Under the pieces are notes generated by a model. It was given only the letters and a program-made list of their open reading frames with translations. It was not told the DNA's origin and searched no databases. Source: CBDCZI01 sp965224495 (GTDB lineage: Bacteria; Bacteroidota; Bacteroidia; Cytophagales; JAAEPT01). From it: a DNA stretch of 64,000 nt. How positions within the stretch are numbered: the first letter of the stretch is position 1; every line of letters starts with the position of its first letter. The stretch is from NCBI GenBank assembly GCA_965224495.1, contig CBDCZI010000015.1, forward strand, positions 62,001-126,000, given 5' to 3'. Positions 35,326 to 43,830 of the stretch are shown piece after piece. Both the position numbers and the translations under genes were made by a program.

Positions 35326-35718
35326 ATGAAAGACCAATTGAAGATAACGAAATACCGCAACACACTAATTGTTCTCTGCACTTTTGTTCTTTTCGTTCCG
35401 TTTATATTCACCACCAACCTCTACCCTTTTTTTCGGTTTGGTATGTTTGCTGAAAAGGTACAAACCTCACAAGGTATTGAACTATTTGAAGTCCGTTTAG
35501 GAAACTCAACACAAGCCGTTTCTCAAAAACAAATTGCAATACCAGAACACATGCTCAACTATTTAATCCGCAATTACTATTATAAAAACCAACTAGATAC
35601 CTGTGCAAAGAACCTCTACGCTCTCACTAATAAAAAACACACCTTACACATCTACAAAAAAACAATAAAAGGAGCTACCTCTGAAGAACAACTTATTCTA
35701 CAGTACCCAAATGAATAA
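35326..35718 (+). CDS. Single-pass membrane protein of unknown function
   Basis: The 130-aa product has one hydrophobic segment (about residues 12-33, TLIVLCTFVLFVPFIF) and a soluble remainder rich in Lys, Tyr and Asn. The segment YPFFRFGMFAEKV after the helix resembles the short motif seen in small proteins encoded with HTTM genes, but I cannot name the family. Its end overlaps the start of the HTTM-like gene by 8 bp, so it is the first gene of a three-gene membrane operon (35326-37953). Confidence 0.65.
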   Translation: MKDQLKITKYRNTLIVLCTFVLFVPFIFTTNLYPFFRFGMFAEKVQTSQGIELFEVRLGNSTQAVSQKQIAIPEHMLNYLIRNYYYKNQLDTCAKNLYALTNKKHTLHIYKKTIKGATSEEQLILQYPNE

Positions 35719-36805
35719 ACTTCGTCAAAACATATTCCCTATTTGCTGTTTACTCCTCGCTATGGTTGTGTTATTGAGCTACGCTCTTTTTTTCGAAAAT
35801 GAAATAACGAAAATACTTAACGGCAACCCAAGTAGTTATTCCGAACAACTCATCAAATGGATTTACCCACGCTTTTCAGTTGAGAAGCACCGATTCTCCT
35901 ACAGTTTTTTTACGCAGAAAGCTCAGTTTGTATTTTACAGAGGAGCGAGTGTATTATTCGCTTTTTCTGTCCTTTCTTTTCTTATTATCAACTTCAATAA
36001 GGTTAGTACCAAATGGAACTCTTTTTGGTCACAAACCACCAAAAACACCAATACCATCCATCGGTTATACATCGCCTTTATGCTCTTTTTCACCTGGGAT
36101 TTAGCTTGGGATTTAACCGAACTACAAAGTGCTTCTGTTTTCTTTTACCAACCTGTTTTTCTTCATAAGCTTCTACATTTAGGCTTTCCTTCTACTTCTT
36201 TAGCCTTTGCTTTGCTATTCGTTTTTTACAGTACTCTTATTCTTTCTTATTTCAACAGACACCGTCAATACACCTTTACAATCGCCTTTTTACTCTTTAT
36301 TTATTTTGAAGGCTTACTTAATGGTTTTCAAAAAATAGACCACGGATTAGCTACATTTTCCTACGCTGGAGCGGGACTGGTTCTCGTTCATTTCTCCAAA
36401 TCGAGTAATTCCAAATGGGCTCTATCACTCACTCAACTCATCGTTGCTCTTTGTTATTTCCTTGCAGGATTAGAGAAAATAACAACTTCGGGATTGAGTT
36501 GGATTTCAGGAGAAACACTACAGGGCTATTTAATAGCACACCATTCATCGGCGGGACTTTGGCTAGCTCAATATCCTTTTCTTTGCCAATTAGTGATGCT
36601 ATTCACTCTCTTTTTTCAACTTGGATTCATGGCCATGTTATTTAACAAAAATTGGGTTGTGCCTATACTTATTATCGGAATTGGTTTTCATTGGGGAACA
36701 ACTATTTTCTTAGGTATAAATCAATTTATAAATCCATGGATAGTTGTTTACCTCTTCTTTGTTGATTGGGAAAAATTCTTGTTTTCAAAAAATAAAATTT
36801 CATGA
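35711..36805 (+). CDS. HTTM-domain (vitamin K-dependent carboxylase-like) membrane protein
   Basis: The 364-aa polytopic protein has about nine membrane segments. Two blocks fit the HTTM domain: YFLAGLEKI...SGLSWISGETLQGYL (about residues 250-275, family pattern Y-x-AG-x-K...G-x-W-x-x-G) and GIGFHWGTTIFLGINQF (about 326-342) with the conserved His. HTTM proteins are related to the gamma-glutamyl carboxylase but the enzyme activity of bacterial members is mostly unknown. It overlaps genes on both sides (8 bp before, ATGA after), so the three products are probably made together. Confidence 0.7.
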   Translation: MNKLRQNIFPICCLLLAMVVLLSYALFFENEITKILNGNPSSYSEQLIKWIYPRFSVEKHRFSYSFFTQKAQFVFYRGASVLFAFSVLSFLIINFNKVSTKWNSFWSQTTKNTNTIHRLYIAFMLFFTWDLAWDLTELQSASVFFYQPVFLHKLLHLGFPSTSLAFALLFVFYSTLILSYFNRHRQYTFTIAFLLFIYFEGLLNGFQKIDHGLATFSYAGAGLVLVHFSKSSNSKWALSLTQLIVALCYFLAGLEKITTSGLSWISGETLQGYLIAHHSSAGLWLAQYPFLCQLVMLFTLFFQLGFMAMLFNKNWVVPILIIGIGFHWGTTIFLGINQFINPWIVVYLFFVDWEKFLFSKNKIS

Positions 36806-37953
36806 TTTCAGAAAAGACAAAACATCTTATACTCTTCCTTTTGGTTGTAGCCATTTATTACACTTATGCTACTTTACAACCTACTGTGGATTACGATTCT
36901 ACTATCCCGTATGACGGCAAACAATACTCCACTATCGCTCACCATTTCTCTAGTGACAGCACCGATTTCTCCGTTGTATTTCCTTTCAACTCTCGTATAG
37001 GTGTACCATTCATCGTGTCTTTACTACCTGCCAGTTATGCTGTTTCAGGTTTTACAATTCTTAATACACTTTGTTTAACCCTATTCTACGTCACCTTCGT
37101 TTATTTTTTAAAAACCTACGCCAAGGCCTCTTTTGAACACATCGCTTTTGCTGTTTTATGGCTCAGTTTACATTTCACAGGACCCCTTCGTTACTACCTC
37201 CACGACCCTATTGGCGTCGATTTACAAATCATGGTAATCGAAGGATTGGTGGTACTTTCATTTTTCAACAAAAAATCTATCGCCTTAATTGGGCTCGCTG
37301 TACTTGGTATTTTCGTAAAAGAGTCTATTATCCCATTACTTGTTATTTTGTCTATTTCCTCTTTCTTTTTTCACAAAAAACAACTCTTAACCTCACTAAT
37401 CACAGCTTTAATTTTAACAATTATTATCAAGTCCATCATCGGACATTTTTTTCCTCCCGCAATCGCTAATTGGAAATACAATTCCGTTATCACACTACTT
37501 TTCAGAATGAAGTTTCTTATACTTCATCCAACTGAAATTTTGCAATTTCTATCAAGTTTAGTTTTTATTGGTAGCCTATTTTTAATCAAGATAAGACCAA
37601 TAAAAAAACTAAATAACGAACAAAAATCCATCTTACTTATCGCTCTTTACGGTATAGGCATCACTATTTTAGGAGGGAAAGATTACACCAGAATTTTATT
37701 TATTTCAAGTATTTATATTTTTACGGCATTGCTTATTTTCTTAAAAAACACCTCGCATAGAGAGTTTATTTACCTACTTATCGGTTCACTCCCTTTCCTT
37801 AGGGTTTTTACCGTTTTACCCGAACAATACAGCTACAAAACCTTTCCCGAATATTTCGACGTAACAACTTGCTTGATTTGGCTCAGTTATTTCATCCTCG
37901 CTTTTATTATTTACAAATACACCAAAAGAACTAATGCAGTGGCACAAGAATAA
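36802..37953 (+). CDS. Polytopic membrane protein, possibly a GT-C-type glycosyltransferase
   Basis: The 383-aa product has about ten membrane helices. The first periplasmic loop carries acidic residues (DYDSTIPYDGKQY, about 31-43) in the place where GT-C glycosyltransferases keep their catalytic Asp, and KESIIP lies between later helices, as in several lipid-linked-sugar transferases. No exact family is recognised, so this is a fold-level guess. Its ATG overlaps the HTTM stop by 4 bp. A family 9 glycosyltransferase follows on the opposite strand. Confidence 0.6.
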   Translation: MISEKTKHLILFLLVVAIYYTYATLQPTVDYDSTIPYDGKQYSTIAHHFSSDSTDFSVVFPFNSRIGVPFIVSLLPASYAVSGFTILNTLCLTLFYVTFVYFLKTYAKASFEHIAFAVLWLSLHFTGPLRYYLHDPIGVDLQIMVIEGLVVLSFFNKKSIALIGLAVLGIFVKESIIPLLVILSISSFFFHKKQLLTSLITALILTIIIKSIIGHFFPPAIANWKYNSVITLLFRMKFLILHPTEILQFLSSLVFIGSLFLIKIRPIKKLNNEQKSILLIALYGIGITILGGKDYTRILFISSIYIFTALLIFLKNTSHREFIYLLIGSLPFLRVFTVLPEQYSYKTFPEYFDVTTCLIWLSYFILAFIIYKYTKRTNAVAQE

Positions 37954-37987
37954 CAGTAAGTTTCAGCCTTTACATTGCTACTTATTC

Positions 37988-39004
37988 TTATTCTCCCAAA
38001 TAAAAATCAAATGTTTGGTCATTCATACATTTAAAATGACCTTTGGGGCAGCTTTTATAACCTATTTTTGAACACGGACGGCATTTCAAATCTTTCACTT
38101 CAAAGACAGTAAATTTGGTTTGGTAAGGGTACATTCCAAAAAAAGGTGTTGTGTTTCCCCATATCGAAAAAATCTCTTTTTTAAATGCAGCAGCAATATG
38201 CATCACCCCTGTATCGTGTGTAAAAACATAGTTTGCATATTTGACTAAAGAAGCTGACTGATTCAAATTGAACTTTCCTACCCCGTTAAATATTTTAACT
38301 TTTTGATTCAATTCTGTTTCAAGTAAGTTCTCCGTTTGTGTGTCAATCTTACTGTCATCAAAAAACGCTTCAATTTCGTTAGCCTCTTGCTCATCTTCTT
38401 TACCTCCCAACAAAACAATCGGACCATTTATTTTGGCACACAATTCTATCATTTTAGCGATAGGCAGTTTTTTGGTAGCGTGTTGCCCTCCAATAGCAAA
38501 GGCTGAGTAGCCACTTTGGTGCGTATTTGGTAACCAATTCGTCTCTACTTCATCTTTATCAGGATAAAAATAATCTAAGCCTTTATCATCATTTTTTATA
38601 CCCAACGTTTTTACCGTGTCCATATAACGATCAACAATATGAACATTTGGCATTTTATTTATTTTAAAATTAACCAATAAGTATTTCTTAAAATTCAATT
38701 TTTTAAACGTAAAAGCCTTTACTTTCAATTCTCGTTTAATCACAAAAGTCCGTAAGCTATTATGTAAATCAATGATATAATCAAACTTTTCTTCTTTCAA
38801 CTTATTTACCAATTCATTGACCGAATCGTCTAAAAGGTGAATTTTATCTACATAGGGGTTTTCTTCCAAAAGTCCTTTGTAACTTTTTTTTGTGCAATAA
38901 TGCACTTCAAAATCTGCTCCTTGCTCTTTCAAACAACGAATTACTGGCGTTGTCAAAACAATATCTCCAATCGAAGAAAAACGAAGAATAAGAATTTTTT
39001 TCAT
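37988..39004 (-). CDS. Glycosyltransferase family 9 (heptosyltransferase-like)
   Basis: Transfers a sugar, classically heptose, onto the lipopolysaccharide core. The 338-aa product begins ILRFSSIGDIVLTTPVIRCL, standard for the WaaC/WaaF group, and has the nucleotide-sugar block FAIGGQHATKKLP, VLLGGKEDE and FTHDTGVMHIAAAF. The end has a cysteine cluster (CRPCSKIGYKSCPKGH, plus another Cys), often seen in Bacteroidota members. It is monocistronic and convergent with the membrane operon. The actual sugar acceptor is unknown. Confidence 0.88.
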   Translation of the reverse strand: MKKILILRFSSIGDIVLTTPVIRCLKEQGADFEVHYCTKKSYKGLLEENPYVDKIHLLDDSVNELVNKLKEEKFDYIIDLHNSLRTFVIKRELKVKAFTFKKLNFKKYLLVNFKINKMPNVHIVDRYMDTVKTLGIKNDDKGLDYFYPDKDEVETNWLPNTHQSGYSAFAIGGQHATKKLPIAKMIELCAKINGPIVLLGGKEDEQEANEIEAFFDDSKIDTQTENLLETELNQKVKIFNGVGKFNLNQSASLVKYANYVFTHDTGVMHIAAAFKKEIFSIWGNTTPFFGMYPYQTKFTVFEVKDLKCRPCSKIGYKSCPKGHFKCMNDQTFDFYLGE

Positions 39005-39158
39005 AACAAAAACTTGTACTTAAGAAACACAAATAACGTTATGTTTTCGTTAATTAAGAAACTTTTTTACCTTCTAAAGAAAAACATTTGAAGAAATAAA
39101 CGTATTCGCACCTCAAATCTTTTCACTTCTCGGTTTCAAGTTTTATCTTTATAGAAGT

Positions 39159-39707
39159 ATGCAGAAAAAACTATTACTCGACGAAACTTTACTTTCTATC
39201 ACTATCAATAGATTGTGTCAACAGTTAATAGAAAATCACGATGATTTTTCAAACTCCGTTTTGATTGGTTTACAACCAAGAGGTGTTCATTTGGCTGAGA
39301 AAATCAAACTCCAATTAGAAACAATTCTTGGAAAAGAAATACCTTTAGGTTTATTAGATATTACGTTTTTTAGAGATGATTTCAGACGAAAAAAAATACC
39401 TCTACAAGCAAACGAAACAGATATACCTTTCTTAATCGAAGACAAGAAAGTAATATTAATTGACGACGTACTATTTACAGGTCGCTCGGTTCGTTCGGCT
39501 CTTGATGCCATGACAGCTTACGGAAGACCTGAAATTGTAGAATTGATGGTGCTTATCGATAGAAAACACACAAGAGACCTACCTATTCAGCCCGATTATA
39601 TCGGTAAATCAATCAATAGTATGCTTTCACAACGTGTTATTGTAGATTGGGAAAGTTTAGGAGAAGCAGAAAACAACAGTGTTTGGCTAATAAATAAAGA
39701 GGCATAA
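39159..39707 (+). CDS. pyrR: Bifunctional pyrimidine regulator / uracil phosphoribosyltransferase
   Basis: PyrR senses UMP and in many bacteria attenuates the pyr operon by binding the mRNA leader; it also has weak uracil phosphoribosyltransferase activity. The 182-aa product has the PRPP-binding loop VILIDDVLFTGRSVRSAL (about 104-121) and the family block GLQPRGVHLAEKI. It is directly coupled to pyrB by TAATG. I see no PyrR-type anti-terminator in the short leader, so control by attenuation here is not shown. Confidence 0.93.
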   Translation: MQKKLLLDETLLSITINRLCQQLIENHDDFSNSVLIGLQPRGVHLAEKIKLQLETILGKEIPLGLLDITFFRDDFRRKKIPLQANETDIPFLIEDKKVILIDDVLFTGRSVRSALDAMTAYGRPEIVELMVLIDRKHTRDLPIQPDYIGKSINSMLSQRVIVDWESLGEAENNSVWLINKEA

Positions 39708-40636
39708 TGAACGATTTAAGCGTAAAACATTTATTAGGAATTAAAGATTTGACTAGAAATGACATCGAACTTATCTTTCAAACCGCTGACCATTTTAAAG
39801 AAGTCATCAATCGACCAATTAAAAAAGTACCTTCGTTAAGAGATACTACAATTGCAAATATCTTTTTTGAAAACTCTACTCGAACAAGAATATCGTTTGA
39901 ATTAGCAGAGAAAAGGCTTTCGGCTGACGTGGTAAATTTCAGTTCGGCTTCAAGCTCAGTAAAGAAAGGGGAAACACTACTTGACACGGTAAACAATATC
40001 TTAGCGATGAAAGTCGATATGGTAGTTATCCGTCACTCAAGTGTTGGAGCACCACATTTCTTAGCAAAACACGTCGATGCTCGTATTTTGAATGCAGGAG
40101 ACGGAACGCATGAACACCCAACACAAGCCTTATTAGATTCTTATTCTATCCGTGAACGTCTAGGAAATGTAGAAGGGAAAAAAGTTTGTATTTTTGGCGA
40201 CATTGTACATTCACGAGTAGCTCTATCAAATATCTATGCTTTGCAAAAACAAGGTGCTGAAGTGATGGTTTGTGGACCAAAAACATTAATCCCAAAACAC
40301 ATTGAAAAGTTAGGTGTAAAAGTAGAATTAGACCGAAGAAAAGCCTTGCAATGGTGTGACGTTGCCAATGTTTTAAGAATTCAACTTGAAAGACAAGGAG
40401 GTGACATCAAGTTTTTTCCTTCGCAAAGAGAGTACGCAATGTACTACGGTATCAATAAGCAATTATTAGATTCTCTGGATAAAGAAATTACCATTATGCA
40501 CCCTGGACCAATCAATAGAGGAGTAGAAATTGACTCCGACGTTGTTGATTCGGGACACTCATTAGTCCTTAATCAAGTACAAAATGGTGTGGCCGTGAGA
40601 ATGGCGGTACTGTATTTGCTTGCAGGTATAAAATAA
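39707..40636 (+). CDS. pyrB: Aspartate carbamoyltransferase catalytic subunit
   Basis: Catalyses carbamoyl-phosphate + aspartate to carbamoyl-aspartate in pyrimidine synthesis. The 309-aa product has the carbamoyl-phosphate site FENSTRTR (S57-T58-R59-T60-R61), HPTQALLD (about 137-144) and MHPGPINRGVEI near the end. It shares the A of TAATG with pyrR. No pyrI follows; the next gene is an FKBP isomerase 45 bp downstream, so regulation by a separate regulatory chain is not encoded here. Confidence 0.96.
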   Translation: MNDLSVKHLLGIKDLTRNDIELIFQTADHFKEVINRPIKKVPSLRDTTIANIFFENSTRTRISFELAEKRLSADVVNFSSASSSVKKGETLLDTVNNILAMKVDMVVIRHSSVGAPHFLAKHVDARILNAGDGTHEHPTQALLDSYSIRERLGNVEGKKVCIFGDIVHSRVALSNIYALQKQGAEVMVCGPKTLIPKHIEKLGVKVELDRRKALQWCDVANVLRIQLERQGGDIKFFPSQREYAMYYGINKQLLDSLDKEITIMHPGPINRGVEIDSDVVDSGHSLVLNQVQNGVAVRMAVLYLLAGIK

Positions 40637-40681
40637 ACAAATAATAAATACGTTAAAACAAAAAAGAATAATTAGAATTTT

Positions 40682-41557
40682 ATGAAACACATACTAATCG
40701 CAATCGCATTATTTACTTCAGTAAGTACATTTGCACAAAAAAAGAAAGTTGTTATCGCTGAAAACACTGCTTTAAAAGCTGAATTAGCCGAGTTAAAAGC
40801 TAAATTAACAACATTAGACACCGAAATAAACGCTTACAAAGTAAGTACTTCAACTGCCGTTGCTAAAGATGACCAAGCCGAATTTTTATATTCAGTTGGT
40901 GTGCTTGTAGGTGCACAAATTGGAGATAAAGGTTTTGGAGATATTAATCACAGTATCTTTAACAGTGGTTTTTACGCTGGTTACACAAAAACACAAGAAG
41001 GACCTGTAGAAAGTTATTCTAATGTAGTTCGTTCGTTTGACCAAAAATCACAAGCTCTCGAAGCAGAAAAACAAAAGAAAGTAGGTGTTGAGTTCTTAGC
41101 AGAGAACGCTAAAAAAGAAGGTGTCATCACTTTACCAAGTGGTTTACAATACAAAGTAAACCAAGCAGGAACAGGTATCTCACCAACTGCCCAAGACCAA
41201 GTAACCGTACATTACACAGGAAAAACATTGGACGGAAAAGTATTTGATAGCTCAGTAGAAAGAGGGCAGCCTGCTACATTTGGCTTAAACCAAGTAATCA
41301 AAGGATGGACAGAAGGAGTTGCTTTAATGAAAAAAGGTGCAAAATACACCTTCTACATCCCTTCGGAATTGGCTTATGGAGAAAGAGGTGGTGGAGGAAG
41401 TATTCCACCACACGCTACATTGATTTTTGACGTTGAACTTATCGAAATCGTAAAAACTGAAGTACACGACCACAACAATAGAGAAGCTGTAGAAGTTATA
41501 TCGAAAAAAAACAAGGTAAAAAAACACGACCACAGCGATCCAAATCACAAACATTAA
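40682..41557 (+). CDS. FKBP-type peptidyl-prolyl isomerase with His-rich tail (FkpA/Mip-like)
   Basis: An envelope folding catalyst. The 291-aa product has a signal peptide (ending STFAQ), a coiled-coil stretch (LKAELAELKAKLTTLDTEI, about 28-46), an N-terminal dimer-type domain (about 60-150) and a full FKBP domain (about 160-262) with VTVHYTGKTLDGKVFDSS and IPSELAYGERG. The last 30 residues hold two His/Asp clusters (HDHNN and KKHDHSDPNHKH), a potential metal-binding tail, reminiscent of SlyD though placed on a secreted protein. A terminator follows at 41619-41654. Confidence 0.9.
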   Translation: MKHILIAIALFTSVSTFAQKKKVVIAENTALKAELAELKAKLTTLDTEINAYKVSTSTAVAKDDQAEFLYSVGVLVGAQIGDKGFGDINHSIFNSGFYAGYTKTQEGPVESYSNVVRSFDQKSQALEAEKQKKVGVEFLAENAKKEGVITLPSGLQYKVNQAGTGISPTAQDQVTVHYTGKTLDGKVFDSSVERGQPATFGLNQVIKGWTEGVALMKKGAKYTFYIPSELAYGERGGGGSIPPHATLIFDVELIEIVKTEVHDHNNREAVEVISKKNKVKKHDHSDPNHKH

Positions 41558-41618
41558 AATTCATTGACAACAGTCAAAACTACTCCTATCTTGAAAAGGA
41601 AAGGAATAGCAACTATTT

Positions 41619-41654
41619 AAAAAGGTATTGGTACAATGTATCAATACCTTTTTT
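41619..41654 (+). terminator. Terminator of the FKBP gene
   Basis: AAAAAGGTATTG (41619-41630) and CAATACCTTTTTT (41642-41654) form a strong hairpin with T-tract. It lies across codons that would precede the next gene if its start were placed at 41628, and so supports the later start at 41673. Confidence 0.85.
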
Positions 41655-41672
41655 ATTTCTCTACCAAGAACA

Positions 41673-42236
41673 ATGAGCTTAAAAGACATTACAGATAAAA
41701 AGTTTGATGATTTCTTCCCAAAGGAAATTAGTCAACACAGTCCTGTTTTTTGGTGCACTATTGACCAGGTAAAAACAGCTACACAATGGCTCAAATACTG
41801 TAAAAACATCTTAGATATTGGTTCTGGGAATGGTAAATTTTGTCTTATTGGTACTCAATTAATTCCAGCAAGTTTTACAGGTGTAGAGATTAGAGAGGTA
41901 CTACATAACCACGCACAACGTGTTGCTAAAGAAACAAAATCAACAACACATTTCATTAACGAAGACATCAAAAATAGCGACTTTTCTACGTACGATGGTT
42001 TGTTTTTCTACAATGCTTTTTGTGAGCATATCTCCACCAACGAATCGATTGATCGACAACTAAAAAATTGTGATGCTACCTACGAGTTTTACCAAGATAT
42101 CCTTTTTAAAAAATTAAGCTCTACAGCTAAAAACACACGCTTTGTAACACTTAATAGTGAGAACCTCTTCTTACCCGATTCTTTTGAATTGATAGCTACA
42201 AATAAGAAAATGGAGCTTTGGATTAAGACAAGTTAA
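41673..42236 (+). CDS. SAM-dependent methyltransferase, class I, substrate unknown
   Basis: The 187-aa product has a class I methyltransferase core: motif I ILDIGSGNGKFCLIG (about 46-60), an acidic strand end GVEIREV (about 71-77), and motif IV region GLFFYNAFCEHIS (about 107-119). FYNAF in motif IV differs from the N/D-PPY of nucleic-acid methylases, so a small molecule or protein substrate is possible. The start ATG 41673 (MSLKDITDKKFDDFF) is chosen because the upstream alternative lies in the FKBP terminator. Confidence 0.8.
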   Translation: MSLKDITDKKFDDFFPKEISQHSPVFWCTIDQVKTATQWLKYCKNILDIGSGNGKFCLIGTQLIPASFTGVEIREVLHNHAQRVAKETKSTTHFINEDIKNSDFSTYDGLFFYNAFCEHISTNESIDRQLKNCDATYEFYQDILFKKLSSTAKNTRFVTLNSENLFLPDSFELIATNKKMELWIKTS

Positions 42237-42251
42237 AGCATAGTCTATAAC

Positions 42252-42288
42252 AAAAAAAGGGCTTATTCGTAAACGAATAAGCCCTTTT
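42252..42288. terminator. Bidirectional terminator between the methyltransferase gene and leuB
   Basis: AAAAAGGGCTTATTCGT, a 4-nt loop and GAATAAGCCCTTTT form a long perfect stem. It is 16 bp after the methyltransferase stop and 37 bp after the leuB stop on the other strand, and fits both. Confidence 0.85.
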
Positions 42289-42324
42289 AATTTTGTACGT
42301 AAATTACTACGTCCGTGTATTTAA

Positions 42325-43395
42325 TTAAGCGTTTTTGATAAACTCAACTACTTTATCACCTACTTCTTTCGTTCCGATACAGTTATCAGGGTCAATATCT
42401 ACAGTTACAAACCCTTCGTTCATACATTTATCGACTGCTGCTACGATAGCTTTTGCTTCGTCAACTAACCCGAATGAAGTCTCTAATAACATTGCTGCTG
42501 CAAAAATAGAAGCCATTGGGTTGGCTATATTTTGTCCTGCTGCTTGTGGGTAAGAACCGTGAATTGGCTCATACAAACCAACCTTACCTCCTACTGATGC
42601 TGAAGCTAACAAACCTAAAGAACCTGCAATTACAGATGATAAATCTGAAATAATATCTCCAAATAAGTTTTCTGTTAAAATAACATCAAATTGTTTTGGG
42701 TACAATACCATTTGCATTGCCGCATTATCAACAAACAAAAATTCTAACTCTACTTCTGGGTAGTTTTCTTTGTGAAACTTAGTAACAACCTCTCTCCAAA
42801 GTCTTGAAGTAACTAAAACATTTGCTTTATCTACCAAAGTAACTTTGTTTCTTCTATTCTTAGCTGCTTGAAAAGCAGGTTCAGCCATTCTCAAAATTTC
42901 TTCTTCTGTGTAAGTACACGTTTCAAAAGCAGACTTCCCATCTTCGTGACGACCACGGGGACTCCCAAAGTACAACCCTGAAGTTAACTCTCTAAAAACA
43001 ACCAAATCAGCTCCTTCAATACGGTCATTTTTCAATGGTGCTTTATCTTTTAATATCTCAAAAGCTTTTACTGGTCTGATATTACAGTACAAACCAAGGT
43101 TTTTTCTCATTCTCAACAACCCTTCTTCTGGACGAACGGCTGCAGTTGGATCGTTATCATATTTTGGATCTCCAATAGCTCCAAATAAAATAGCGTCAGA
43201 CTCTTGACAAACCTTGTGTGTTGCTTCTGGGTACGGATCACCTGTTGCGTCAATTGCACAAGCTCCAACCAATGCCTCGTTGAATGTAAATTTGTGACCA
43301 AACTTTTCAGCGATTGCAACTAATGCTCTTTTTCCTTGCTCAGCTACCTCAGGACCAATTCCATCACCAGGTAAATATCCAATTATCTTCTCCAT
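42325..43395 (-). CDS. leuB: 3-isopropylmalate dehydrogenase
   Basis: Converts 3-isopropylmalate to 2-oxoisocaproate precursor in leucine synthesis. The 356-aa product starts IGYLPGDGIGPEV, has the substrate block LLRMRKNLGLYCNIRP (about 94-109), the YTEEEI loop, LVDKANVL with catalytic Lys (about 193) and the Mg-binding DIISDLSS (about 246-253). It stands alone, not next to leuA/C/D, which in Bacteroidota are often clustered with it. A canonical promoter precedes it at 43431-43459. Confidence 0.95.
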   Translation of the reverse strand: MEKIIGYLPGDGIGPEVAEQGKRALVAIAEKFGHKFTFNEALVGACAIDATGDPYPEATHKVCQESDAILFGAIGDPKYDNDPTAAVRPEEGLLRMRKNLGLYCNIRPVKAFEILKDKAPLKNDRIEGADLVVFRELTSGLYFGSPRGRHEDGKSAFETCTYTEEEILRMAEPAFQAAKNRRNKVTLVDKANVLVTSRLWREVVTKFHKENYPEVELEFLFVDNAAMQMVLYPKQFDVILTENLFGDIISDLSSVIAGSLGLLASASVGGKVGLYEPIHGSYPQAAGQNIANPMASIFAAAMLLETSFGLVDEAKAIVAAVDKCMNEGFVTVDIDPDNCIGTKEVGDKVVEFIKNA

Positions 43396-43430
43396 TTTTA
43401 TATCTTTTTATTCTAATTATATTCTATATA

Positions 43431-43459
43431 CAAAAGTATAGCTATTCCTCTGTATCAAC
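43431..43459 (-). promoter_or_regulatory. Promoter of leuB
   Basis: Read on the minus strand: GTTG, 17 nt, then TACTTTTG (43431-43438), an exact TAnnTTTG. The start codon lies 36 nt downstream. Both elements and spacing fit the Bacteroidota consensus. Confidence 0.65.
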
Positions 43460-43498
43460 AACTAACCAGCCTTATTTTATAAGAAAAATTTAGGCATA

Positions 43499-43529
43499 AA
43501 AAAAGCCACTCATAAAGAGTGGCTTTTTA
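43499..43529 (-). terminator. Terminator of the histone-like gene
   Basis: AAAAAGCCACTC, loop ATAAA and GAGTGGCTTTTT form a 12-bp perfect stem about 20 bp past the stop of the small minus-strand gene at 43548. Confidence 0.8.
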
Positions 43530-43547
43530 TTATAATTTGCAATCAAA

Positions 43548-43724
43548 TTATTTTTCGTTCTTGATATCTTGAACGTTTAATCTAATTTCTTGAGCGATAT
43601 TTTTCAACTCTTGCATACCTTTTCTAACTCTAGTTCCAGCTGCTTGATTCTTTTTGTCGTAGAACTTGTCGAAGTCATCTTCTAACCCTAAAACTAAATC
43701 TCTAATTTGTTCGAATTTTCCCAT
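43548..43724 (-). CDS. Hc1-like small histone H1 protein
   Basis: A 58-codon gene from ATG 43724 (MGKFEQIRDLVLGLEDDF) to TAA 43548. The sequence DKKNQAAGTRVRKGMQELK is the hallmark of the short Bacteroidota relatives of chlamydial Hc1, which bind and compact DNA; the C-terminal Lys/Ala tail of longer histones is missing. It ends IRLNVQDIKNEK and is followed by a clear terminator. DNA binding is inferred from the family. Confidence 0.85.
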   Translation of the reverse strand: MGKFEQIRDLVLGLEDDFDKFYDKKNQAAGTRVRKGMQELKNIAQEIRLNVQDIKNEK

Positions 43725-43830
43725 TTTTATATAAATTATCGGTTAATGTTTCTGTTTTTGATAACCCTAAGATAAAGACTTTATTTTGTTTATACCAAAC
43801 AATTAGTGAAAAAAAATAAAGTTTTTTTTA

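Noticed and set aside
41628..41672. Earlier start for the methyltransferase
   Set aside because: It lies within the terminator hairpin of the preceding gene.
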